A stretch of 64,000 nucleotides of DNA, from NCBI RefSeq assembly GCF_002870965.1, contig NZ_PHSO01000007.1, positions 62,001 to 126,000 of the forward strand, read 5' to 3'. The notes below the pieces were generated by a model that did no database searches, was not told where the DNA came from, and saw nothing but the letters and a program-made list of their open reading frames with translations. A program made the translations under genes and the position numbers. This DNA is from Tsuneonella flava. GTDB taxonomy: Bacteria > Pseudomonadota > Alphaproteobacteria > Sphingomonadales > Sphingomonadaceae. Each line of letters begins with the position of its first letter. Position 1 is the stretch's first letter. Below are positions 43,565 to 53,927 of the stretch, in pieces.

Positions 43565-44005
43565 TTAGCTGCGCGCTGGAAGCTTGGAAAGCGCGTCCTG
43601 CGCGGCGATCCACGGTAACAGCATCGCGCCATGCCGCCCCGGATAGGCACGGGCCGGTTCCAGAATGGCCAGATCGGGCCAGTCGGGCAGTGGCCCTTCG
43701 CCCGAAAGCCAGCGTTCGAACTCGCTCAGTGTCGCGGCGATATGCGACGCATCGCTGCCAACTGCCGACTGCGCGAACAGCGCCGCCGCTGCCTGCCCCA
43801 CCGCACACGCGGCCACACGCAGGCCCAGCCGCTCGATCCGCCCCACCGGATCGCAAGCCAGCCCAACGGCCAGCGTGCTGCCGCAAGTGCGTGAACGCGC
43901 CTCGCCGGTCAGCGGCAAATCGTCGCACAGCGGATATTCCGCCAGCGACACCGCCAACGCCAGCAGATCAGGGGTATAGAGCGCCCCACCGCCGCGCGCG
44001 GTCAC
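43565..44005 (-). CDS. IscU/NifU-like iron-sulfur scaffold family protein
   Basis: 146 residues from a GTG at 44005 (GTGA overlap with the CvpA gene's stop). The sequence LYTPDLLALAVSLAEYPL, GEARSRTCGSTLAVGLACDPVGRIERLG, CAVGQAAAALFAQ resembles the short iron-sulfur assembly scaffold proteins annotated in sphingomonads, with three conserved Cys spaced as in IscU. It is divergent enough that activity as a scaffold is uncertain. Confidence 0.7.
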   Translation of the reverse strand: MTARGGGALYTPDLLALAVSLAEYPLCDDLPLTGEARSRTCGSTLAVGLACDPVGRIERLGLRVAACAVGQAAAALFAQSAVGSDASHIAATLSEFERWLSGEGPLPDWPDLAILEPARAYPGRHGAMLLPWIAAQDALSKLPARS

Positions 44006-44541
44006 TGCTCGCCAGCATCGGTTTGCAGATCGCCATCGGCGGTGGCGAGCGCTTCGCGCCGTTCCGAAATCAGTTTCACCAGCGCATCTGCACTGGAATT
44101 CACCAGTGGATATGTGCGCGCCTGCGTAATCCAGTCGGGCCTGCCCGCGACACCCCACACGGTATCATAACCCAGCACCAGCAAGGCAAAGGCGCATGTC
44201 ACTACGATCCCGCCCTTGATCGCGCCGAAACCAAATCCGAGTACGCGGTCGATCGGGCCGAGGAACGACGAACGGCTCGATTCACCGATCCGGCCGGCGA
44301 TCAGCTTCATTGCAGCATAGGGGATCAGCAGGAGCAGCGCGAAAGCGAGCGTGGCCGCGCCAGTCGTTGTTTTCACATAAGGGAGGAGGAATTCGTACAC
44401 CGGGGTGTGCAGCGTGTTAATCGCCACAATCGCCAGCCCCCACGATGCCAGCGATAGCACTTCCTGCACGAAACCGCGCAGGAAACCTCCGACAGCCGCC
44501 ACGCCGACGACGATGAGGACAATGATATCAAAACCGGTCAT
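44002..44541 (-). CDS. CvpA-family membrane protein
   Basis: 179 residues from ATG 44541; a start at 44583 would overlap radA. Four hydrophobic helices with the CvpA pattern: DIIVLIVVGVAAVGGFLRGFVQEVLSLASWG, LLIPYAAMKLIAGRI, LGPIDRVLGFGFGAIKGGIVV. CvpA is linked to colicin V production and envelope stress. The position between radA and an IscU-like gene, with short gaps, suggests one operon. Confidence 0.9.
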   Translation of the reverse strand: MTGFDIIVLIVVGVAAVGGFLRGFVQEVLSLASWGLAIVAINTLHTPVYEFLLPYVKTTTGAATLAFALLLLIPYAAMKLIAGRIGESSRSSFLGPIDRVLGFGFGAIKGGIVVTCAFALLVLGYDTVWGVAGRPDWITQARTYPLVNSSADALVKLISERREALATADGDLQTDAGEQ

Positions 44542-44563
44542 GCGATCGAAATGCTGGTAATGC

Positions 44564-45925
44564 TTATTCCATAACCCGGTCAACGAGGTTTGATAACTGC
44601 TTTATCCCCCGATACTTAAGCGCGGCTGAATCGGGTTCCACTTCACCCGGCCCACAGCCCAGCGAAAATCCCAGCTTGGCAGATTCGCGCAGTCGCAGCC
44701 CGGCATGGGCCACCGGGCGCACTTCGCCCGCCAGCGACACTTCGCCAAACCATACTGCCTGCCGTGCCAATGGCTTATCGGCCAGCGCCGATACCAGCGC
44801 GGCGGCAACCGCGAGATCTGCCGCCGGGTCGGAAAGGCGATAGCCGCCCGCTACGTTCAGATAGACTTCCGCCGAGCTGAAGTTCAGCCCGCAGCGCGAT
44901 TCGAGCACAGCCAACAACATCGCCAGCCTGCCGTTATCCCATCCCACCACCGCACGGCGCGGAGTCGCCCCCGATTGCAATCGCACGATCAGCGCCTGAA
45001 TTTCCACCAGCACGGGCCGCGTCCCTTCCAGCGCGGGGAACACCGCGCTGCCAGCCAGCGGCTCTTCCCGCCCAGACAGGAACAGCATCGACGGGTTGGC
45101 GACTTCTTCCAGCCCGTCGCCCGCCATTGCGAACACGCCGATTTCGTCCACCGCGCCAAAGCGGTTTTTGAGCGCGCGCAGGATACGATACTGATGGCTG
45201 CGCTCGCCTTCGAAACTCATCACGACATCGACCATGTGTTCCAGCACGCGCGGCCCGGCAATCGTGCCATCCTTGGTCACATGGCCGACCAGCACCAGCG
45301 CGACGCCGTTTTCCTTGGCATAACGGATCAGTTCGAACGCACAGCCGCGCACCTGGCTGACTGTGCCCGGCGCGCCTTCGATCGTGTCGGAATGCATGGT
45401 CTGGATCGAATCGATCACCAGCAGCGCCGGCGGTTCACCCTGCCCCAGCGTTGTGAGGATATCGCGCACCGAAGTCGCCGCCGCCAGCCGGATCGGCGTA
45501 TCCGAGAGGCCGAGCCGCGCGGCGCGCATTCGCACTTGCCCTGCCGCCTCTTCCCCGCTGACATAGACCGCCTGTGCCCCACTGCGCGCGACAGTGGCGG
45601 CGGACTGCAGCAGCAGCGTGGACTTGCCGATCCCCGGATCGCCGCCCATCAGCACCGCCGATCCCGGCACCAGCCCGCCGCCCAGCGCGCGGTCGAATTC
45701 GGCCAGCCCGGTCGGGCGGCGCACCAGCGGCTTCGACGGCGCATCGAGCGATTCGAACATCACGGCCCGACCGCCGCTCGACAAATCGTGCTTCTGCGAA
45801 AACACGGTGGCGGGGGCATCTTCCACCAAGGTGTTCCATTCGGCGCAATCGGGGCACTGCCCCTGCCAGCGATGACTGACAGAGCCGCAGGCCTGACACA
45901 CGTAGCGCTTTTTCACTTTCGCCAT
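44564..45925 (-). CDS. radA: DNA repair protein RadA
   Basis: 453 residues from ATG 45925. An N-terminal zinc finger (VCQACGSVSHRWQGQCPDC) is followed by a RecA-like core with Walker A GGDPGIGKST and the RadA-specific KNRFG box (ALKNRFGAVDEIGVF). The C-terminal Lon-protease-like domain (AGGYRLSDPAADLAVAAALVS) completes it. RadA is a branch-migration helicase in recombination and DNA repair. It is divergent from the patatin-like gene across 72 bp. Confidence 0.96.
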   Translation of the reverse strand: MAKVKKRYVCQACGSVSHRWQGQCPDCAEWNTLVEDAPATVFSQKHDLSSGGRAVMFESLDAPSKPLVRRPTGLAEFDRALGGGLVPGSAVLMGGDPGIGKSTLLLQSAATVARSGAQAVYVSGEEAAGQVRMRAARLGLSDTPIRLAAATSVRDILTTLGQGEPPALLVIDSIQTMHSDTIEGAPGTVSQVRGCAFELIRYAKENGVALVLVGHVTKDGTIAGPRVLEHMVDVVMSFEGERSHQYRILRALKNRFGAVDEIGVFAMAGDGLEEVANPSMLFLSGREEPLAGSAVFPALEGTRPVLVEIQALIVRLQSGATPRRAVVGWDNGRLAMLLAVLESRCGLNFSSAEVYLNVAGGYRLSDPAADLAVAAALVSALADKPLARQAVWFGEVSLAGEVRPVAHAGLRLRESAKLGFSLGCGPGEVEPDSAALKYRGIKQLSNLVDRVME

Positions 45926-45997
45926 ATCGCGCGCATAAACAGAACATTTGTGGAACGCAATTGCCTTGGTCGCATTTGCCCGCCACAGTCGCCAACC

Positions 45998-48310
45998 ATG
46001 TACCAGAAGGAACTCAGGATCGCATTGGTCTGTTATGGCGGGGTGAGCCTGGCAGTCTATATGCACGGTGTCACAAAAGAGATCTGGCATCTTGCCCGCG
46101 CAAGCCGCGCCTTCCTTGGGCGCAAGGATACCGACGGGGTTCAGGCGGTCTATCGCGATCTTCTATCCGCTATCGAGCAACAGCACGGCCAGCGCCTGCG
46201 GGTGCTGCCCGATATTCTTACGGGCGCAAGCGCCGGTGGGATCAACGCGATTTTTCTGGCGCAGGCAATCCATTCGGGGCAAAGCCTCGAACCGCTGACA
46301 GAGCTGTGGCTGGAGACGGCGGACGTCGATAAACTCGTCGCGCCAGAGGCGCTGCCGGGCTGGCGGTTCGCCAAATTCTGGGCGCAACCGTTCGTTCGCT
46401 GGGTGCTCAGCCGTCCCGGCAATGCCGTTTCGGAAAGCGTCGCGCCCGAGACCCGCACCGAAGTGCGTCGCAAAGTCTCGCGCCTGATCCGCGGGCGCTG
46501 GTTCGAACCGCCGTTTTCCGGCATCGGTTTTTCTCAACTGCTGCGCGATGCGCTCTCCGCAATGGAGTCTGCCCCGGCGGAAGAACCTCTGTTGCCTCAG
46601 GGACATCCTATCGATCTGATGGTGACGGCGACCGATTTTCGCGGCTACCTCTCGCTGCTGCGCCTGCACAGCCCGCCGGTGGCGGAAGAGAGCGAGCACC
46701 GTATGCCGATCACCTTTCGCGCCAAGACACCGGGCAATGCCGGACATTCGCTGGCCGATCCGCTCGAACTGACGCTGGCCGCACGGGCGACCGCGAGTTT
46801 TCCCGGCGCGTTCCCTCCACTGCGGATCGAGGAGATCGACGAACTGGCCCAGCGTACAGAGCAGATCTGGCACGGGCGCGATGCGTTTCTGGAGCGGATC
46901 ATGCCGATCCACGTGCGGCAGGGGAATAGCGAGCATGTCTCGCTGATCGATGGATCGGTGCTGGTCAACGCACCGTTCAAGGGGGCAATAGACGCGCTGC
47001 CCGCTCGCCCGGCGCAGCGCGAAGTGGACCGCCGCTTCGTCTATGTCGATCCCCGGCCCGACCGATTTGGATCGCTGGAAGAGCGGATCGACCGCCCGGT
47101 GGGGTTCTTCGGAGCGATTTTCGGTTCGCTGTCCACTATCCCGCGCGAACAGCCGATCCGCGACAATCTGGAAGCCATCGAAGAACAATCGCGCGAAGCG
47201 TTGCGTATCCGTCGGATCATCACCGGCCTGCGCCCTGAGGTAGAGGCCGCCGTCGAAAAACTGTTCGGCAAAACTCTGTTCTTCAGCCGCCCGACCCCCA
47301 AACGCCTCGCCGCATGGCGGGCCAAGGCGCAGCAGGCCGCTGCCGAACAGGCGGGTTATGCCTTCAGTTCGTATGCTCAGGCGAAGCGGGCCGGGATTAT
47401 CGAGACGCTGGGGCACTTGGTGTACGATGCCGCTCCATCGCTGAAGCTGCCGGGGCCGGAACCGGTGATTGCCCGGCTGCGCGATGAATTCGTTGCCCGT
47501 GGTCTGGATACGCTGTCGTATCCCGCCGGAGGGGCCACGCCCGAAGCAATCGCGTTCTTCCGCGCGCACGATCTCGCCTTTCGCGTTCGCCGCCTGCGCC
47601 TGCTCGCGCGGCGGCTATCGCGTGAGTGGGAGGCCGACCCCGACATGCCGGACGATGCGCTCGAAACTGCGCGGGAAGCGATCTACGAAATCCTTTCGCT
47701 CTATTTCGAACGTGAAGACATGGCCCCGCTGGGCGGCAATTTCCGGGCGCTCGCTGCCAATGTGATGCAGGAACCGGGTGCCGTGATCGATGCCCTGGAA
47801 ACGCGGCGCCTGCTACCGGATACAGACGTGAAGGCGGAGGAAATGCTCTGTGCAGCGCTCAACGCAATGCCCAAGGAATTGCGGCGGCGCATCCTGCTCA
47901 CGTATCTTGGCTTCCCGTTTTACGACGTGGCCACGCTGCAACTGCTCCGCAACGAAGGGCTGACAGAATTCGACGCGGTAAAGGTAGATCGGATCAGCCC
48001 TGACGATGCCCGCTCGATCCGCACGGGCGGCACCCGCGCGACATTGCGAGGGACCGAGTTCTATAACTTCGGCGCGTTTTTCTCCCGCGCCTATCGCGAA
48101 AACGATTACCTGTGGGGGCGACTGCATGGGGCCGAACGGATGATCGATCTGGTCTGTTCGACAGTGGACGGGTTTGCCGATGGCGACTGCGCCACATTCA
48201 AAACCCGCGCCTTTCTCGCCATTCTCGACGAGGAAGAAGGTCGCCTGAAAGCCAATCGCGGATTGGTGCAGCGGATCAGAGAAGAAGTACTGGAACGCGC
48301 CGCGAAATAG
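45998..48310 (+). CDS. Large patatin-like protein (DUF3376-type)
   Basis: 770 residues from ATG 45998. The patatin lipase signature has an oxyanion turn (RIALVCYGGVSLAVYMHG), the nucleophile motif GASAGGINAIF with Ser, and the dyad Asp in SLIDGSVLVNAPF. The long C-terminal region (about 400-770; YSPR-type helices, RREILLTYLGFPFYDVATL near 640) matches the DUF3376 group. It is probably a cytosolic phospholipase or acyl hydrolase. Its gene is solitary and followed by a 1.2-kb repeat array. Confidence 0.9.
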   Translation: MYQKELRIALVCYGGVSLAVYMHGVTKEIWHLARASRAFLGRKDTDGVQAVYRDLLSAIEQQHGQRLRVLPDILTGASAGGINAIFLAQAIHSGQSLEPLTELWLETADVDKLVAPEALPGWRFAKFWAQPFVRWVLSRPGNAVSESVAPETRTEVRRKVSRLIRGRWFEPPFSGIGFSQLLRDALSAMESAPAEEPLLPQGHPIDLMVTATDFRGYLSLLRLHSPPVAEESEHRMPITFRAKTPGNAGHSLADPLELTLAARATASFPGAFPPLRIEEIDELAQRTEQIWHGRDAFLERIMPIHVRQGNSEHVSLIDGSVLVNAPFKGAIDALPARPAQREVDRRFVYVDPRPDRFGSLEERIDRPVGFFGAIFGSLSTIPREQPIRDNLEAIEEQSREALRIRRIITGLRPEVEAAVEKLFGKTLFFSRPTPKRLAAWRAKAQQAAAEQAGYAFSSYAQAKRAGIIETLGHLVYDAAPSLKLPGPEPVIARLRDEFVARGLDTLSYPAGGATPEAIAFFRAHDLAFRVRRLRLLARRLSREWEADPDMPDDALETAREAIYEILSLYFEREDMAPLGGNFRALAANVMQEPGAVIDALETRRLLPDTDVKAEEMLCAALNAMPKELRRRILLTYLGFPFYDVATLQLLRNEGLTEFDAVKVDRISPDDARSIRTGGTRATLRGTEFYNFGAFFSRAYRENDYLWGRLHGAERMIDLVCSTVDGFADGDCATFKTRAFLAILDEEEGRLKANRGLVQRIREEVLERAAK

Positions 48311-48311
48311 C

Positions 48312-49400
48312 GGTTCGACAAGCCGACACACACACACACACCACATTTCCCCCCAACGTCGCCCCGGACCTGATCCGGGGCCCCGCTGTTCTGCCAGCGC
48401 AGTGCCCGAACAAGCTGGCCCCCGGCTCGAAGGCCGGGGTGACGGTGGGGCAAGGGAGCGCCTGTGCGGCATTGGCAGGAGCACGCTTCTGCCACCCGAT
48501 CATCGCCCCTCGTCATTGCGAGGAGCCGAAGGCGACGCGGCAATTCATGGACCGCACCTCGCCACCATCGCAAACGGCACACGGAGCAACGCCCTCTCGC
48601 AGTGGATTGCTTCACTGCGTTCGCAATGACGAGGGGTGAGCGAAGCAAGCGGCGACTTCGAAGGACTTGCACACACAAGAGCAGATCAGATGCAGCGGTT
48701 CGACAAGCCGACACACACACACACCACATTCCCCCCCAACGTCGCCCCGGACATGATCCGGGGCCCCCGCTGTTCTGCCAGCGCAGTGCCCGAAGAAGCT
48801 GGACCCCGGCTCGAAGGCCGGGGTGACGGTGGGGCAAGGGAGCGCCTGTGCGGCATTGGCAGGAGCACGCTTCTGCCACCCGATCATCGCCCCTCGTCAT
48901 TGCGAGGAGCCGAAGGCGACGCGGCAATTCATGGACCGCACCTCGCCACCATCGCAAACGGCACACGGAGCAACGCCCTCTCGCAGTGGATTGCTTCACT
49001 GCGTTCGCAATGACGAGGGGTGAGCGAAGCAAGCGGCGACTTCGAAGGACTTGCACACACAAGAGCAGATCAGATGCAGCGGTTCGACAAGCCGACACAC
49101 ACACACACCACATTCCCCCCCAACGTCGCCCCGGACATGATCCGGGGCCCCCGCTGTTCTGCCAGCGCAGTGCCCGAAGAAGCTGGACCCCGGCTCGAAG
49201 GCCGGGGTGACGGTGGGGCAAGGGAGCGCCTGTGCGGCATGGGCAAGCATATGTTTTTGCCACCCGATCCTCGCCCCTCGTCATTGCGAGGAGCCGAAGG
49301 CGACGCGGCAATTCATGGACCGCACCTCGCCACCATTCCAAACGGCACAAGGAGCATCGCCCTCCCGCCGTGGATTGCTTCACTGCGTCCTTAATGACGG
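48312..49400 (+). repeat. Three tandem copies of a ~384-bp repeat
   Basis: Units start at 48312, 48697 and 49081 (ggttcgacaagccgacacac), a period of 384-385 bp; the third is cut short and diverges from ~49230. Each unit has a (CA)n tract, cgtcgccccggac(a/c)tgatccgggg (an inverted repeat), cggctcgaaggccggggtgac, and cctcgtcattgcgaggagcc with a matching gcaatgacgag further on. Units 1 and 2 are almost identical, implying recent duplication or gene conversion. The 1.2-kb span (48311-49514) holds no convincing gene. Long open frames here are accidental products of the repeat. Confidence 0.88.
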
Positions 49401-49514
49401 GTGGATAGATAGGCCAGAAAGGCAGACCACCGGTTCAGCCACCCAACTGGAGAAGACCGACGATAAAACAGCCATCCGGCACAAACCGCCGCAATCTGCG
49501 CCGCCGTCCGCGAT

Positions 49515-50645
49515 CTATCCGCCGAACGCTTCTTTCAATCGGTCGAAGAAACCACGGCTTTCGGGGCATTCGTCCCCGGTTTCAGTCGCGCGGAATTGTT
49601 CGAGCAGCTCTTTCTGCTCCTTGCTCAATCTGGTCGGAGTCTCGACCGCGATTTCGACCACCAGATCGCCGCGACCGCGCCCTTGCAGCACAGGCATACC
49701 GCCTCCGCGCACGCGCAACTGCTTGCCCGACTGGATGCCCGCCGGAATCTTGACCGAATGGCTTTCCCCGCCAAGGTCGGGAATTTCAAGCGTATCGCCC
49801 AATGCCGCAGTCGTGAAGCTGATCGGAATGCGCGTTAGCAATGTCGTGCCATCGCGGCTGTACACCGAATGCTGACGCACATGGACGAAGATATACAGGT
49901 CGCCGGGAGGTGCCCCGCGCGGCCCCGCCTCACCCTTGCCAGACAGGCGGATGCGGGTGCCGGTATCGACACCCGGCGGAATTTCCACATCGATGGTCTG
50001 CGGCATATCGACCCGGCCTTCGCCGCGACAGGCCTTGCATGGGTCTTCGATCACTTCGCCGCGCCCGTGACAATTGGGGCATGGACGTTCGACTACGAAG
50101 AAGCCCTGCTTTGCCCGGACTTTGCCGATCCCGCCGCACAAATTGCAGCCGCGTGTGCCGGTGCCGGGGGTTGCCCCCGACCCGTTGCAGGTATCGCAAG
50201 TCTGGCTGACTTCGATCTCTATCTGGCTGGTCTTGCCATGAAACGCCTCTTCCAGCGTGATTTCCATGTCATAGCGCAGATCGGCCCCACGGCGCGGTTG
50301 CTGTCGTGCAGCACCACCACCGAAAGCCGAACCGAAGATCGTTTCGAAAATATCCCCGATGTCGCCAAAATCGCCCTGACCGAAACCGCCAGGCCCGCCG
50401 CCCATGCCGCCCTGCTGGAACGCAGCGTGGCCATAACGATCGTAGGCGGCACGTTTCTGCGGGTCTTTCAGCACTTCGTAGGCAGCCGAACACGCCTTGA
50501 ACTGCGCCTCTGCCTCAGCATCGCCCGGATTACGATCGGGGTGATACTTCATCGCCATCTTGCGATAGGCGGATTTGATCGTCCGATCATCCGCATCGCG
50601 GCTGACTTCGAGCAGTTCGTAAAAATCGATTTCAGTTGCTGACAT
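49515..50645 (-). CDS. dnaJ: Chaperone DnaJ
   Basis: 376 residues. The J domain has the HPD motif (MKYHPDRNPGD). A Gly/Phe-rich linker follows (about 75-125), then four zinc repeats CDTCNGSG, CNLCGGIG, CPNCHGRG, CKACRGEG and the C-terminal peptide-binding domain. It stimulates DnaK ATPase and delivers substrates. It is downstream of dnaK with 67 bp between them that include a hairpin. Confidence 0.97.
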   Translation of the reverse strand: MSATEIDFYELLEVSRDADDRTIKSAYRKMAMKYHPDRNPGDAEAEAQFKACSAAYEVLKDPQKRAAYDRYGHAAFQQGGMGGGPGGFGQGDFGDIGDIFETIFGSAFGGGAARQQPRRGADLRYDMEITLEEAFHGKTSQIEIEVSQTCDTCNGSGATPGTGTRGCNLCGGIGKVRAKQGFFVVERPCPNCHGRGEVIEDPCKACRGEGRVDMPQTIDVEIPPGVDTGTRIRLSGKGEAGPRGAPPGDLYIFVHVRQHSVYSRDGTTLLTRIPISFTTAALGDTLEIPDLGGESHSVKIPAGIQSGKQLRVRGGGMPVLQGRGRGDLVVEIAVETPTRLSKEQKELLEQFRATETGDECPESRGFFDRLKEAFGG

Positions 50646-50659
50646 GAGGCAAATCCCTA

Positions 50660-50692
50660 GCCGCCACCGATGCGGAGTGCACCGGCGGCGGC
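50660..50692 (-). promoter_or_regulatory. Hairpin between dnaK and dnaJ
   Basis: Ten-base arms (gccgccaccg, 50660-50669, and cggcggcggc, 50683-50692) pair with one G-U around a 13-nt loop. It lies between the dnaK stop and the dnaJ start, and hairpins at this place often attenuate or stabilise so that DnaJ is made in smaller amounts than DnaK. It has no T-run, so it is not a full terminator. Confidence 0.55.
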
Positions 50693-50712
50693 GAGGTTAT
50701 CCATTATAGCGA

Positions 50713-52638
<1,926 letters not shown>

Positions 52639-52729
52639 GATTTCCCTATTCGTTTCCTAGTGTTGGACACCGCCATCTGGCCCCCTTGCTATCAAGCAGG
52701 GCCGGTCGGCAGCTCAGTGGATGCGGGCG

Positions 52730-52757
52730 ATATAGGGTTGCTTTTCCTTGGCACAAG
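52730..52757 (-). promoter_or_regulatory. Sigma-32-type promoter of dnaK
   Basis: On the minus strand a CTTG core (52757-52754) is followed by a 17-bp spacer and CCTATAT (52736-52730), about 90 bp before the dnaK start. Alphaproteobacterial RpoH promoters have CTTG-N17/18-CYTATNT, so this fits. No CIRCE element is visible, so control by HrcA at this site is unlikely. Confidence 0.6.
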
Positions 52758-52807
52758 GGAGTGCGAGCGTTACGGAACGAGGAATCTCGGACTGGAGGGA
52801 AATGGTC

Positions 52808-53296
52808 ATGAACAAGTCGCTTTTCGCTGCCGCATTGCTGGCAGGCACATTGGGTCTCACCGCTTGCGGAAACGACACGCAAACCGCTGAAAAAACAACT
52901 GAAACGCCCCAATCGGGCATTCCGGGGCTGACTATCAGCAACGCGCGCATGGTGCTCAACGCGGTACCCGGCAACCCGGCGGCGGTCTATTTCGATCTGG
53001 CTTACGATGGCGACGACTCGTTCGCGCTTGATCGCGGCGCGGTCGAAGGCGCCAAGAAAGCCATGTTCCACGACTATGGCGAATATGACTTCAAGGTGCA
53101 GATGATGGACATGCTGCCGGTGCCCATCAAGAAAGGCGACAAGATCGAATTCAAGCCCGGCGGCAAGCATCTGATGGTGATGGACCCGCCGAAGGATCTC
53201 AAGCCGGGGGACAAGGTCAACGTCACGATCACCGTGTCTGGCGGCGCCAGCCAGACCTTCCCTGCCGAAGTGAAGGCCGCCGGTTCGGAAAGCTGA
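52808..53296 (+). CDS. PCuAC-type periplasmic copper chaperone lipoprotein
   Basis: 162 residues from ATG 52808; GGAGGG lies about 10 bp upstream, so the ATG at 52802 is too close. A lipoprotein signal (AALLAGTLGLTACG) leads to a cupredoxin-like PCuAC domain: ISNARMVLNAVPGNPAAVYFDL, KAMFHDYGEYDFKVQMMDM and the Cu(I) ligands in GGKHLMVMDPPKDLKPGD (H-x-M). It passes copper to cytochrome oxidase or to other sites. The next gene is co-directional after only 1 bp. Confidence 0.88.
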   Translation: MNKSLFAAALLAGTLGLTACGNDTQTAEKTTETPQSGIPGLTISNARMVLNAVPGNPAAVYFDLAYDGDDSFALDRGAVEGAKKAMFHDYGEYDFKVQMMDMLPVPIKKGDKIEFKPGGKHLMVMDPPKDLKPGDKVNVTITVSGGASQTFPAEVKAAGSES

Positions 53297-53297
53297 T

Positions 53298-53795
53298 ATG
53301 AGCGAGGCGCTCGCATGCCCCGCAGGCGGCGAGCGCCGTTTGACCGCCGGAGAAGTCGCGCTGGCGCGCACGATTTTCGGCCATGCCATCGATTATGCCC
53401 CGGTCACCATCCGGCGGCGCAAGTTCTTTCCGTTTCAGCCGCGCGGGGTCACGATGGCACCGCGCGGCCACTTGCACTTTCACCCACTCGGCAATGCCTA
53501 TTGCGACGATTTCGCCACTGCGCCGCTGCACCTGCAGGCGCACTTCATCCATGAGATGACCCATGTGTGGCAGACCCAGACGCACGGCGAATGGTATCTG
53601 ATGCTCCACCGGATGCCGTGGGCGCGATACGATTATGCGCTCAAGCCGGGATGGCGGCTGGAGAAATACGGTATCGAGCAACAGGCGCGAATTGTCGAAC
53701 ACGCCTTCCTGCTACGCAATGGCGCGAAACTGGCGGGCGTGGCCGACAAGGCGGCTTACGATGTGCTTGTGAACTTCACAGGCGCTGTGCGCTGA
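53298..53795 (+). CDS. Putative zinc-binding 'vgr-related' protein
   Basis: 165 residues following the copper chaperone by 1 bp. It carries a HExxH-like motif HEMTHVWQTQTHGEW (about 93-107) and a basic N-terminal half (TIRRRKFFPFQPRGVTMAP). Proteins like this are annotated in sphingomonads as vgr-related, but the label rests on weak similarity. The motif suggests a zinc metalloprotease-like fold. There is no signal peptide. The linkage to the copper chaperone may imply metal homeostasis. Confidence 0.7.
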   Translation: MSEALACPAGGERRLTAGEVALARTIFGHAIDYAPVTIRRRKFFPFQPRGVTMAPRGHLHFHPLGNAYCDDFATAPLHLQAHFIHEMTHVWQTQTHGEWYLMLHRMPWARYDYALKPGWRLEKYGIEQQARIVEHAFLLRNGAKLAGVADKAAYDVLVNFTGAVR

Positions 53796-53927
53796 CCCCT
53801 AAACGATTCGCGTCTGCGCTTCGCGGCCATATGCGCCGTATTTGAACGGTTTGACCAGGTTCCTTGCTCAACCCGGTTTCAGTTGATACGATCCGGTTGT
53901 CCGGGCGGCCCAACCCGCGCCCGGCCA

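Noticed and set aside
44705-45997. Longer start for the patatin-like protein
   Set aside because: The extra part is antisense to radA; the ATG at 45998 begins right at the patatin fold.
48312-49400. Regular direct repeats that might be a CRISPR array
   Set aside because: The period is 384 bp with near-identical whole units, no short repeat with unique spacers, and no cas genes nearby.
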